From: Termitomyces sp. T153
Taxonomy: Eukaryota; Basidiomycota; Agaricomycetes; Agaricales; Lyophyllaceae
DNA length: 64,000 nucleotides
Reading direction: 5' to 3'
NCBI GenBank assembly: GCA_018296165.2
Contig: JACKQL020000004.1
Location: 310,001 to 374,000, forward strand
Position numbers and translations under genes: made by a program. The notes beneath the pieces were generated by a model. That model was not told where the DNA came from and did no database searches. It saw nothing but the letters and a program-made list of their open reading frames with translations. Shown here one piece after another: positions 21,850-33,685 of the stretch; the first letter of the stretch is position 1, and each line of letters opens with the position of its first letter.

Positions 21850-23060
21850 TGATTACCAGTTTATAGAAAATGAGTCAGCGGTTTAGGTCTTGAAGATGCA
21901 CTAGACTGCAGACCAGACCCCAATGTCTTCTCTGCCACAGCCACACTTCTCCACGCAATGGTACTTGCCTCGGACAACCTCCCAGCACACCTCCCCTCTC
22001 ACTCCTCCACTACCCTTCTTCTTCATACCACTCTCCCTTTCTCTGACAACCCCATCCCCACGCTAGTTGATAGTGGTGCCATGGATAACTTCATTGATGA
22101 GCCCCTGGCAGTGCTCGCTCCCCACCTCCTCCAATGCCTCCCTGCCCTGATCCCTCTCAAACTCTTCAACAGAGACCCCACCCCTGCCAGAGACATCACA
22201 CACTGCCTGGAAACAACCATGACCTTCACCAATGGATGACAACAAGGACTCTGACTACTTGTCACAAAGCTACACCCCTCTGCCCCCATCATATTGGGAT
22301 TCTCATAGCTCTGCTCCACCAATCCCTGCATTGATTGGCCCAGCCTCACCCTCCGCCTTGACCAGAACAACCCCACCAACTCCAAACTGGTACCCTTCAA
22401 TGTCTCACCCTCCTCCAAGAACCCTGAGACCACAATTGACCATCCCTGGACTCTTCCACAGCTCCGCTCCAGGTCCATGCAGTCATTTGTCATCCATGTC
22501 CAACTCAACAGCTTGCCCAAAGTACTCCCCAACCTTATTGACAGCGGCACCTCTGGTACCTTCATCAGCAATCAGCTTGACCTCCAATGCAATGACCTCA
22601 ACAAACCCCTCAAGCTCCAACTCTTTGATGGAAGCCCCACCACAACAGGAATCACCCAATACCATGACACCACCCTCACCCTCAACAATGATCTGCAGTT
22701 CCAGGCCCGGCTCCTCATCACCCAATCACTCCCGTCGACTCCAATCATGCTCGGACTCCCATGACTGCAAGACATCAACCCTAACATTGACTGGAAGAAC
22801 CTCACCATGCAATTCCCCAGCCCTGAAGCAAGTTTAGTGGCTGCCATTCCCCTTCATCTCCAGTCCAACTCAGACTCTGACATCTCCGACCCCGGCACCA
22901 GCACCTCTGGAGCAACCCAGAGTCCCACAGCCTCTGATGGCAACCCCAACAGTGAAGAAAGCGCAACTCTGCCTCAGTCACCCTTGATCAAATTGCAATG
23001 GCTGCCTTCCGACATGCCTCAGAGTCAATACAAAGGCCTAAGGTACCCTGATCAGTGACA
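21850..23060 (+). pseudogene. Family 1 copy E tandem protease region
   Basis: The first retropepsin-like domain has PTLVDSGAMDNFID (DSG at about 22069-22077) and ILGFS-LCSTNPCIDW, with the tryptophan of SWL changed to a stop. The second has LIDSGTSGTFISNQLDL (DSG at about 22540) and LGLP-LQDINPNIDW, again with Trp to stop. Both catalytic DSG triplets survive although the reading frame is broken. The arrangement matches copy A, so the duplication predates the split of these copies. Confidence 0.8.
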
Positions 23061-26000
23061 CCCAAACCCCCCAACCAACTCCGCCACCACTCCGGACTCA
23101 ACCACTTCCACCCCGATATCCACCTCCATCAACTCCAGAAACCTCAATATCAAAATCATTAGCGCTGTCCCCTTTGCATGCATCCTACAAGATGGCACCC
23201 CTGCCTTTCAGTTACAAATCATGCCAGCCCTACTGGAGGAGCACCTCTGTGCCAGAACCACCATGCCGGAGAGCAGGACAGAGGAACAGATCCTATCTGA
23301 AGTAGTTCCCCCAGAGTATCATGAGTTCACTGATGTGTTCTCTGAAAGGAGTGCCAAAGAACTTCCTCCGCACCGCTCTTATGACCACAAGATCAACCTC
23401 AAAGAAGGCACCTTACTCCCATTTGGCAAAATCTACAATATGTCTGAGATCAAGCTCTGGGCCCTGAAGGAATACCTCAACAACATGCTTGGCAAGGGTT
23501 TCATATGCCCATTGATCTCTGCTGCAGGCACTCCAGTCTTGTTTGCCATGAAGAAAGATGGATCACTCTGACTCTGTGTGGATTACCAGGGACTCAATAA
23601 AGTCACCAAGAAGAACCGGTATCCCCTCCCCCTGATCAGAGACCTTGTTGACTGCCTCCACCGTGCCAAGATCTACACAAAGATAGACCTCCGCTCCAGC
23701 TACAACAATGTCTGGATTGCTCCAGGACATGAATGGAAGACTGCATTTCACACCTGCTATGGCCTCTTTGAGTAGCTTGTGATGCCTTTCAGAATGACTA
23801 ACTCCTCCGCCATGTTCCAATACTTCATGAACAACATCTTCCACAACATGAATGATGTTTTCTTTATTGTGTACCTGGACAACATCCTAATCTACTCAAA
23901 TTTGCCAGTGGAACACCTAAAACACGTCTGCCACATCTTGGAACAACTCTGGGAGTACCATCTCCATGCCAAACTTGAAAAATGCTCCCTCTATATGATG
24001 GAGGTTGAATACCTCGGAGTCATTGTCACTCCCAACAGTGTGTGCATGGACCCCACCAAGGTCAGTGCAATACTCAACTGGCCCCCGCCACTGAACGTCA
24101 AGGAGGTACAGTCATTCCTGGGGTTTGCTAACTTTTACCACCACTTCATCAACAACTACTCTGGAATCACCAAACCCCTCAACTGACTCACATGGAAGGA
24201 CACCCCTTGGGATTGGGACAGCAAGTGCCAAAGCATATTTCTCCTCCTGAAGAAGGCCTTCACCTCCGCCCTAGTTCTCTGCCATTTTGACCCCTCCCTG
24301 CTGGTCGTACTCGAATGCGATGCCTCTGATTATGCCATCGCTGGAATACTCTCTCAGTTGGACTCTGAAGGCAAGAATCTCCACCCTGTTGCCTTCTACA
24401 CCTGCTTGATGATCCCTGTGGAGCTCAACTATGACATCTATGACAAGGAACTCCTTGCAATTGTCAAAGCCTTCCACCAGTGGTGGGCCTACCTCAAGGA
24501 TCCCCACACCGCATCCAAGTCTACTCTGACCACAACAACCTGCAATACTTCATGACCACAAACAGTTCAGCTGCCACCAAGCTCAATGGTCTGAAACCCT
24601 CTCAGAGTATGACTTCACCATCCACTACTGCCCTGGATGACTCAGTGCAAAACCTGATGCCCTCACTTGAAGGTCCAACATGTATCCAAAAAAGTCATTT
24701 GAAGTCAAATGGAATGCATTCAACCATCAAGTGGTAATCCCCCCCAAACATCTACATGCCATGCTGATTCTAAATGAAGAAGGAATCCTCCACCAAATCA
24801 GAAGCACACCCCCAGATCCCTTCTTCACCCAGCACAACCCCTGTGACAACTCCAACGAGTTGAGCATCAAAAATCCCTTTTTGCTGTCTCTGGACCACTG
24901 CCTCCTGCTCTGGAGTGGATGAATTTACACTCTGGACCACAAGTCCATCCACCTCAACATACTCTGGCAACACTATGACCACAAGCTCCAGGGGCACCCA
25001 GGAATTCATAAGACCCTTCAACTCATCTCCCAGACTTACTTTTGGCCAGGAATGAAGAAGGATGTCACGCAATATGTAAGGGCCTGCAAACCTTGTCTCT
25101 GGGCCAAGGTACCCCACCACTGCCCCCACAAATTGTTGAAACCCCTCTCCGTTGGCCGGTGCTCCTGGTCCTTAATATCAATGGATCATATTGTCAAACT
25201 CCCCAACTCCAAAGGTTTCAACGCAATCCTTGTTGTTGTTTGCCACCTTACCAAACAAGCCCTCTTCATCCCCTGCCACACCACCAACAATGCTCTGGAG
25301 TTTGCCAAACTGTTCTTTGAGCATGTATTCTCCAAGCATGGACTCCTGGACGACATTGTCTCTGACCATGGACCTCTATTTGTATCCCATTTCTGGCAAT
25401 CACTATGCAAAGCACTTAAAATCAAAACCAGCCTCTTCACTGCCTATCACCCGGAGACCAATGGACAAACAGAATGAGTAAACCAGATGCTGGAACAGTA
25501 TCTCCACCTCTACATTAATTATTTACAGAATGACTGGCGCACAGAACTCCCCCTTGCTGAGTTTACCTACAACAACATGCTCCACTCTGCCACTAGAGTC
25601 TCCCCCTTCTATGCCAACAAGGGCTACAACCCCTGACTCACCTTATCCCTCAAGGACATCCCCTCCCATGTCACCCACAAAGTCACTGAAGACCTCCAAT
25701 CCCTTCACCAGTTCCTCCATGACAAAATAAACACTGCCAATTGAGCCTACTCCAAACATGCCAATGCCCGATGTGACCCTACCCCTGACTGGCTCCCCAG
25801 CACCTTGGTTTGGCTTGATTGACACAACCTCAAGACCTGGAAGCCCTCCATCAAACTCAATCACAAATGCCTTGGCCCTTTCAAAGTCCTCCGGAAGGTC
25901 TCCATGCATGCCTACAAACTCAACCTACCTCCAGGCTTGAAAGGCCTCCACTTTGTGTTCCACGTCCAACTCCTCAACAAAAATGCTCTGGACCCCTTTC

Positions 26001-26250
26001 CCGGCCAACACCCCAGCCAACCACCCCTTGTCAAAGTCAAAGACAAGTACCACTACAAGGTTGACCAAATCCTTAACTCCCATGTGGTCTGTGGCTGACC
26101 CTAGTACTTGGTCTGCTAGAAGGGCTATGGACCTGAAGACAACACATGAGAACTCCAAAAAAACCTTGACAGAGCCCCTGACAAACTCTGGGATCTCTAT
26201 CAACAACACTCCACTAAGTCCTAGGACCCCTGGGACTAGCAAGTACAAAT
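23061..26250 (+). pseudogene. Family 1 copy E RT, RNase H, integrase and chromodomain
   Basis: RT reads from EEQILSEVVPPEYHEF through a fingers/palm core with FGKIYNMS. CGA of copy A (50109-50111) is TGA here (23569-23571), and the active site is YLDN (Asn codon 23881-23883) instead of YLDD. RNase H follows (DASDYAIAGILSQ, about 24317-24355). Integrase keeps its zinc finger (HPGIHKTL...CKPC) and the core residues: D in SMDHIVKLP, D in SDHGPLF (about 25360) and E in NGQTE. A GPF module and a chromodomain follow ([16 protein letters not shown]), ending near 26230. Other CGA to TGA stops are at 24184-24186 and 25634-25636. Clearly inactive. Confidence 0.85.
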
Positions 26251-26466
26251 GGCATTAGTGGGTGTAACCTCCGCCTCTGGATGTATCAGGGATTCAACTC
26301 CCATGAGTACTCCCCTACATGTTTTCACTTACTCTGCCCCTCACTTATTCTGAGAACTTCTCATGCTCAGCAGAAATGCAAGGAGTCCAATATCAACAAG
26401 GCTACAAATACAAAATATAGAACTGGGGGAGTGTGGAGCAACAAGAAGCCAAAATCCAGAAAGCCC

Positions 26467-28122
26467 CTACTCCCCCTCCTCCTCCAACTCTACCTCCACT
26501 ACTCTCCCCACCATGACCACTTCCAGCTGTGCCACTACTGTCACCAGAACCTCAGGTTGTCCAGGGAGCAGTTTCCCTATGTCTGTTGCCACCTCCCACC
26601 ATGCTCCAGTATCCGCCGATGCCTTGCCAGCAGATGCCCCATCTGCATAACCCCCTGCCCCAACTCTGGCAAGAGGTCCCCAGGCATCCTTGCCAGCCCA
26701 TCATGGATGGACCCCAACACTGCCAATGCTCTGTTGAGGAGGATGTAGTGCTCCCTGGCCCAGTCTGCAGAAACAGGATCAGTTCATAAGAAGCAGAAAA
26801 CAAAGAGATCACTTCTGGAGCACTCTCCACTACCCTAAGGCCACCTCGTTGGCAAGCCACTCCTTCTGCCACTGCACCCTCTCCACCACTGCCTGGGCTT
26901 CCCTGATGCTAGGCCCCCACTGAGTTCCCCACACCTCTGACTCCTCCGACTGCTGCTCCGCCATCTCCACCTGCACTGCCAACAGTCCCATACATGCTTG
27001 CAGCTCCTGAAGCTGCAACAATTGCTCTGTGGTGGTCCCTACAGTGATGTCCTTGTCCCTCTGCACTAGGTCCTGCTCCCTCCAAGCCCTGTCCAACTCC
27101 CTTCAAAGCCTGTCCCTCTCCTCCTCTATCCTCCAAGCTTCCTCTCCACGTGTGGCCAATGACTATTCCAGTTCCTCCACCTGATGCCGCAGGAAAGCGT
27201 GGCCAACCACAACCCTCCCATGGACTGCTCAACCAAGGCCCCAGAGACTGGGGAATACACTGCAGGGCCTGGGGGGCCTGCCATCACCTGCTCTCCCCAT
27301 GCCCGCTTGCTTGGCCCTGCCTCCGGTGAGGGGGATGCCCTCCATTTACCCTTATTGCATGCTGCCGGAGCCCCCTCCCTCTGCCCACCCCACGAGGGCT
27401 GCCCTGCACCAACTTCCCCCTCCACTCCAGAACCCCACCCCTCCACCCTACTCCTCTGGCCCTCCTCCAACTGCACTGTGACCCACTTGCAGTTCCACTT
27501 CTGCTCCGCTGTGATGCAAGTGGCATGCCAACTCAAAGTGACAGAACACTTCTCATGCCAGGAGTAATACAGGAGACACACTGACATGTCCCACCACACT
27601 CCTGGCACAGGCTCCTCAAACTTGCACTGTTCACTCCACTGGGTACAGGACACACACTAGGAGACATGGATTAGCTCGGTAAGGAGGGGACATGCCAATA
27701 ACCCACCGGGGCCACCACCTGGCACCACTCTAATGTCAGGGGACCCCTTGCCCACCCCACAGCCTTTACAAAGTGCTCCAGCATCATGTTTGCCTACATG
27801 ACTCTTGACTCCGTAGGGATGGGGCAGACCACCCCAGGACCAAGGCCAGGCCAAGAATGTGAGGCAGAGACTGCTCCTGCTGCTGACTGCACTGGGGCCT
27901 CCCCTGACAAAAGCCCCAAGGGGCCTGCCACCACCGCCAACAACTCTGCTGGGACTTAATCAGCACTCTGACCATGATGAGTAAGAGACAGCACTTACAA
28001 CTGCAGTACATTGCCTGGACCTGCCTATGGTCCTGCCAACCCTCAAAGTCCTCAGAGGAAGAAGTCGAGGAATGTGCCAAGGGGGATGGGGATGCTGCTG
28101 GAGAGTATGTGGAAGATGACAT
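26467..28122 (-). pseudogene. Family 1 antisense gene (copy E), decayed
   Basis: Homologue of the spliced antisense gene of copy A. It starts at ATG 28122 (MSSSTYSPAASPSP). An intron with GT at the same place (CCCCG before GTGGGT) ends TCCTAG before TGTGTGTCC. The next exon gives CVSCTQWSEQCKFEEP, then VCLLYYSWHEKC, in which the fifth cysteine of the cluster is now Tyr. KWRASPSPEAGPSKRAWGEQ and the coiled-coil region (TTTEQLLQLQELQA) follow. The gene ends at the stop at 26469-26467. CpG loss has changed many residues, yet the exon order, cysteine spacing and 3' end are the same, so the gene is an inherited part of the family. Confidence 0.75.
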
Positions 28123-28334
28123 TGGGAAAGTTTGGGAACTCCAGAGTACGTCTGACCCTTTTTAATGACTTGGAAGGAACCCTCTGATGAGTGGCGGCCA
28201 TACTTTGACTTTGTTCTCCACACCGCCGCCGCTACTGCAGTCTGATCAATATTGCTCTACTTTGATTCCTATGCCCCACTAATCCCCAAACTGTGCCCTG
28301 CATCTCAAGGGTCTCAACACTGAAGAGGGGGTGA

Positions 28335-29371
28335 TGTTACAACCCGCTCCCTAGACCCCCAACATCATTTCCAGTCCTTCCCAACACCCCACCAAACTCC
28401 CCCAACCCTCGTCCACCCTCTGTGCCCACTCCAGGTAACTCCAACACTTCTTTGGCAAATCCTGACAGCTTCCTGATCAACTCCGACGCCTTCTCTGTAG
28501 CTATTGATACATCCCCTAACTTCTCCTGAGCTCCCAAGACTTCCCCCACCATTTCTGACCACGTCACACACCCCTGACCCTCCACCCTAATTCCCCTGAC
28601 CTGCTCTGGAGCACCCTGATGACCCCGGAGTGGCCCACTTTCCAGCTGATCCCATCAGAATGTCACCGCAGCCCATCCTGCAATTGCACCTGATACCCAT
28701 TGACTCCACACAGCTCCATTGAGCCCCGCTGCCATACTCTCTGTCCTCCAGAACCACTTAGTAGTTGGTATATAAGCTATAGAGTAACTCCTAGTACTTT
28801 AGTCTTGATATTGCATTTACTGGTTTCTTGTGTCTCGTGTTTTGTTTTGCCTCTATCTCTATTTTTAGTCTTGAATCTATCTCTGTTCTCTGTCTTGTCT
28901 TGCCTTGTCTCTGTCTTGTCTTGACTGTACAGATTTCCTTTGTTTCTCCAAGTTCCTTTCATCTCTGATGACAGTACAAACCCCATGCGTGTGCTATGAC
29001 CTCCAAACATTCTTATGACAACTCTGGACCTTGCTCCCCACTCAGCTCCAGAATCCATCAAGTCTTGGTGATCCCCCATCAAACTCTGGCCCCACCCCCA
29101 TCATTTGCAAAGCCTCCACTTACCCCGCAGTCTATCTGCATGCCCATGAACTTGTTCCTGATGCCTGCCCAGGTCTAACATCCTATATACTTGGTCTTAG
29201 ACTTCTCCAGACTGCTCCAGACTTGCTCAGACCACTCCCCCTCACTTCTCTTCACAAGTCCCTTCACTCCACACCAACTCCAGGATGCTAGGTTATAAGC
29301 GCAGGACATTGTGTCCGCCTAGTAAGGATTCACCAGTGTAGCTGAGCCCCTGTCATCAGCAGAACCTGACA
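28335..29371 (+). repeat. Family 1 3' LTR (copy E)
   Basis: Begins TGTTACAACCCGCTCCC after the purine-rich GAAGAGGGGGTGA and ends AGAACCTGACA. It contains TATATAAG (28769-28776) and, 32 nt on, AGTCTTGATATT (from 28801). Confidence 0.9.
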
Positions 29372-29403
29372 GGGTGTCAGCTGACAGGGTGTCAGCTGAC
29401 AGG
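29366..29403. repeat. Junction repeat of LTR-terminus-like motifs
   Basis: From the end of the copy E LTR the 15-bp unit TGACAGGGTGTCAGC occurs twice and is followed by TGACAGGG. The unit contains both LTR termini (TGACA end, TGTCA start) separated by GGG. Confidence 0.8.
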
Positions 29404-32400
29404 GAGGGGCTTCAATAACCTGTGGGGGCAGTGGCAGGGTACTTTGGCCTGGAGACAAGGTTTGCAGGCCCTTACGTATTGTGTGACATCCTTCTTCATT
29501 CCTGGCCAAAAGTAAGTCTGGGAGATGAGTTGAAGGGTCTTATGAATTCCTGGGTGCCCCCAGAGCTTGTAGTTGTAGTGTTGCCAAAGTACGTTGAGGT
29601 GAATAGACTTGTGGTCCAGCACATAAGTTTGTCCACTCCAGAGCAGGAGGCAGTGGTCCAGAGACAGTGTGAAGGGGTTTTCAGTGTTTGACTTGTTGGT
29701 GGAGTTGTTGTGGGGGTCATGCTGGGTGAAGAAGGAGTCCAGGGGTGAGTTTCTGATTTGATGGAGGATTCCTTCTTCATTTAAAATCAGCATGGCATGT
29801 AGATGTTTGGGGGGGATTACCACTTGATGGTTGAACATGTTCCATTCAGCTTCAAATGACTTTTTTGGATACATGTCAGACCTCCAAGTAAAGGCGTTGG
29901 GCTTCACACTGAGTCATCCCAGGTAGTAGTGGATGGTAAAGTCATACTCCAAGAGGGTTTTGGGCCATTGAGCTTGGCAGCGGCTGAGTTGTTTCATGGT
30001 CATGAAGTATTGCAGGTTGTTGTGGTCAGAGTAGACTCAGATGCAGTGCAGGGATCCCTTGAGGTAGGCCTGCCACTGATGGAAAGCTTCAATGATCACA
30101 AGGAGTTCCTTGTTGTAAATGTTGTAGTTGAGCTTCATGGGGATCATTGAATGGGTGTAGAAGGTGATGGAGTGGAGATCCTTGCCTCTGGAGTCAGACT
30201 GGAAGAGTATTCTAGTGATGGCATAGTCAGAGGCATTGCATTCAAGTACAATTGGCAGGGAGGGGTCAAAATGGCAAAGGACCGGAGCAGAGGTGAAGGC
30301 CTTTTTCAGGAGGAAGAATACACTTTGGCACTTGCTGTCCCAATCCTAAGGGGTGTCCTTCCACAGGAGTTGATTGAGGGGTTTGGTGATTCTAGAGTAG
30401 TTGTTGATGAATCAGCAATAAAAGTTAGCAAACCCCTGAAATGACTGTACCTCCTTGATGTTCCATGGCAGGGGCCAGTTGAGTATTGTGTCAACCTTGG
30501 CAGGGTCCATGTGCACACTGTCAGGAGTGACGATGACTCCAGACCCCAAGGTATTCAACCTCTGTCATGTGGAAGGAACATTTCTCAGGTTTGGCATGAA
30601 GGTGATACTCCCAAAGTCATTCCAAGATGTAGTGGACATGCTCTGGATGCTCTGCCAGCAAATTTAAGTAGATCAATATGTCATCCAGATACACAATAAT
30701 GAAAACATTGCTCATATCATGAAAGATGTCATTTATGAAGTACTGGAAGGTGGTGGGAGAGTTAGTCATTTTGAAGGGCATTACTAGGTACTTGAAGAGG
30801 CCATAGTGGGTGCGAAAGGCAGTCTGCCATTCATGTCCCAGAGCAATCTGGATGTTGTTGTAGCTGGAGCAGAGATCTATCTTTGTGTAGATCTTGGCAC
30901 TGCAGAGATGGTCAACAAGATCTCCAATCAGGGGGAGGGGATACTGGTTCTTTTTGGTGACTTTGTTGAGTCCCCAATAATCCACACAGAGTTAGAGTGA
31001 TCCATTGTTGAGTTGGACATTGATGATGAATGAACATGTGGACCTGGAGCGGAGCTGTGGAGAAGTCCAGGGATGGTTGATTGTGGTCTTGGAGTTCTCA
31101 GAGGAGGGTGAGACATCAAAGGGCACTAGTCCAGAAGTTCTCAGAGGAGGGTGAGACATCAAAGAGCACTAGTCCAGAGTTGGTGGGATTGTCCTGGTCA
31201 AGGCAGAGGGTGAGGCTGGGCCAGTTGATGCAGGGGTTGGTGGAGCAGAGCCATGAGAAGCCTAAGACAATAGGGGCAAAGGGGTGTAGTTTTGTGATGA
31301 GCAGCTGGAGTTCTTGTTGTCATCCATTGGCAAAGGTCATGGTCATTTCTAGGCAGTGTGTGATGTCTCCGGCAGGGGTGGGGTCACTGTTGAAGAGCTG
31401 GAGGGGGATTAGAGTGGGGAGGCATTGGAGGTGGGGAGCAAGTGCTGCCAGGGATTTGTCAATGAAGTTATCCATGGCACTGCTGTCAACTAGTGTGGGG
31501 ATGGAGTTGTTGGAGAAGGGGAGAGTGGTGCAGAGGAGAAGGGTGGTGGAGGAGTGAGAGGAGAGGTGTGCTGGAAGATTGTCCAGAGCTTGTACCATTG
31601 TGCAGAGGAGTGTGGCTGGGGTGGAGAAGATGTTGGGGGTGTGTCTTCAAGACCTAAACCACCAACTCATTTTCTGTAAACTGGTAATTGCAGTCTTCTC
31701 TGTCAATCATTCAGACGGTGTGTCTCATCACCTGTCATTTAGGACAACTGTGAATAAAGTGCCCCTGCTCACCACATAGGATGCATGCACCCTCCTTCTG
31801 TTGTTTCTCCTGAGTTTCCTCCAGTACATCAATCCATGGCCTATCCTGAATCTTGTTTGTGCATAGGGCTTCTTGGTCCTTGGCAGAGTCTGGAATGTTG
31901 TTGTGATCATCAGGGTTGGTGTCCAGGGGCTCTGGGGTCTTGTGGAAGTCAGTGGCATTGAGCTGGGCAGGTGGACATTGTCTTAGGGGTTGATTGGCAT
32001 TGGAGGTTCCTTGGCCTGGAGGGAAACAGGGTGCAGGGTTGGCAGGGTTGGCAGGGATTGAGAGTTGAATGCCATTGGTTGCTCTGGCCTGCCAGTTGGT
32101 GTTACTGGAGGTGTTCCACAAGGTCTGGGGTGCCCTGTTTTCACTGTGATCTTCCTAGTAGCATTGGTCAACCTGAGTAACAAGTGCCTTGTACCCATTG
32201 TAGGTGGTTTGCTTGAGTGCGAGGCAAAGGATGTCCTTGATCCATTGAGGCAGGGCATGACAGAGGGTGAAGCGGAGGGCATTGTAGTTCCACCCAGTTT
32301 TGTAGGCTTCCTGTTGAAATTGTACAATGAAAGTCATGAAGCATTTATTGTCATGCATTCAGAGGTTGAAGAGATTTTTCTCCACCTCCACTATGGTGTC

Positions 32401-33195
32401 AAAGATGTGAAACTTACTCAAGAATTCCTGGGTGAAAGCAAGCCAATTGGAGAGTACAGGGTTGTTGGGGTCAAACTGGAGTAGTGCCATGTAATGGTCA
32501 AAGGCAATACCCTGCAAATACAATGCGGCGAATGCTACTCATGAGCTCTCAAGTTGGAAGGTAATGGGCTTAGCTTGGAACATAGTTAAACACTGAGTTA
32601 GGAAGATACACCATTTCTGGGGGTCACAGCTAGTGAAGGGTTTGGGCTTCTGAATGTTGAGTTTTCCTTCCCAAGCCAGTGCATTGCGAATGTCATCCTG
32701 TGGGTTTGGAGTTCAGGGTGGGAGTCTAGCATTGTAGTAGTAATAATAATTGTTTCCATTTCCGTGCTGAAGGAGGAAGTTGTTCATGGCCAGGGCCCAT
32801 CCTCCAGGAGGTTCACTGTTGGATGGTCCTCCACTCGAGGGTTGGCCTACATTGCCCAGGGGAGGCCTCAGGGCCCATTGAGGGTGGAGGGGGTTCTCTA
32901 GGGGTGGGGGGTTCAAAGTAATTTGTATTAGCAGGAGGATTAGGCATCAGAATGGGTGGTTGGAGTGCCCTGGGGCCCATGGGCTGTCTCAGGAGAACTG
33001 GGACATTGGGATGGGGCAGAGGGGCATTGACATGGGGGGCACAGAGATCAAAGTGGGGGGGTTAGTCTTGTGGAGGGCTGTTGTGTGGGGTGGTTTGTTG
33101 GTGGGGTTTCCAGGCTTGTTGATATAGGAAAGAGTCCAGTTATCATTGTTGATGCACAGGGGTGGCCATCAGGAGCAGGGTTTGGGGACACTAGA
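29404..33195 (-). mobile_element. Family 1 chromovirus copy B, pol side (minus strand)
   Basis: Reading minus from 33195 downward: the remainder of gag (interrupted at 33195 by the Family 2 insertion), the first protease domain (about 31598-31180), then an internal deletion. The deletion removes the second protease and the N-terminal part of RT, corresponding to about A 49040-50095. After it come RT from the [15 protein letters not shown] segment, with an intact YLDD (about 30691-30680), RNase H (about 30250-29960) and the integrase N-terminal part including the zinc finger, truncated at 29404. The rest of integrase, the chromodomain, the antisense gene and the 3' LTR are missing. CpG-depleted and dead. 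Confidence 0.85.
31096..31180 (-). repeat. Tandem duplication of about 43 bp in copy B
   Basis: Two adjacent near-identical units contain TTCTCAGAGGAGGGTGAGAC, starting at about 31096 and 31139. On the coding strand it repeats SPSSEN plus flanking residues in the inter-protease linker. Private to copy B. Confidence 0.8.
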
Positions 33196-33638
33196 TGTTA
33201 GGGGACATCTCACTTGTTTCCCCTTCTCCTTCTCCAGTTCTTGTCAGATTTGCTCTGTTATAGTTTTCCCTTATTCTCCTTCCTTTTACCTATTTATTGG
33301 TCCTAGTTTCAGCCCTCAGACTGCACTGGTTCTCTGTCAATAATTCAGACGAGTGTGGCCCCTTTGACACTGCCACTGGCTTATGTAACTGCTGACCAAT
33401 TGCTGACACATCACTTGTGTCTTTTTCTTCTCTGTCATACTGTACAGTTGTTTCTCATGCTTCTGAAGCCTCTGAAGTGTCACACCTGGCCTAGGAAATT
33501 CCCAGACTTGTTCTCTTTGGATTTCCCTTTGCCAAGTGAGTAGTTATTTCAGTAAACACTGTACAGTACTGAATAGACTTTGGATTTCCCTTTGCCAGCT
33601 GTGTGATTGAGCCACAGCCTCCAGAGGTCATCCTTACA
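33196..33638 (+). repeat. Family 2 5' LTR
   Basis: Starts TGTTAGGGGACATC and ends ATCCTTACA. Same length as the 3' LTR. It contains ACTTGTTCT (33506-33514), complementary to the bases just after the LTR. Confidence 0.9.
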
Positions 33639-33652
33639 GCAGAACAAGTTTC
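33639..33652 (+). other. Probable primer-binding site, Family 2
   Basis: GCAGAACAAGTTTC follows the 5' LTR. Nine bases, AGAACAAGT (33641-33649), are the exact complement of ACTTGTTCT inside the LTR. In remnant D the equivalent site reads GCAGAACAAGTC (plus 44975-44964), extending the complement to ten bases. Either self-priming or a tRNA primer is possible. Confidence 0.4.
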
Positions 33653-33685
33653 TAGATTCAGTCTGGGAGCCCCCTTTTCAGTGAC

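Larger units (their letters stand above)
21800..29371 (+). mobile_element. Family 1 chromovirus copy E, 5'-truncated, CpG-depleted
   Basis: Colinear with copy A from the last codons of gag (A about 48380) to the 3' LTR. The order is: end of gag, two protease domains, RT, RNase H, integrase, chromodomain, antisense gene, 3' LTR. The 5' LTR and almost all of gag are missing; homology starts at about 21.80-21.83 kb. Nearly all CpG sites kept in A are TpG or CpA here, and many stops result. The 3' end directly abuts the truncated end of copy B. Confidence 0.9.

Noticed and set aside
28335..29371. Copy E LTR considered as an independent solo LTR
   Set aside because: It directly follows the copy E polypurine tract and antisense gene in the same order as copy A, so it is that copy's 3' LTR.
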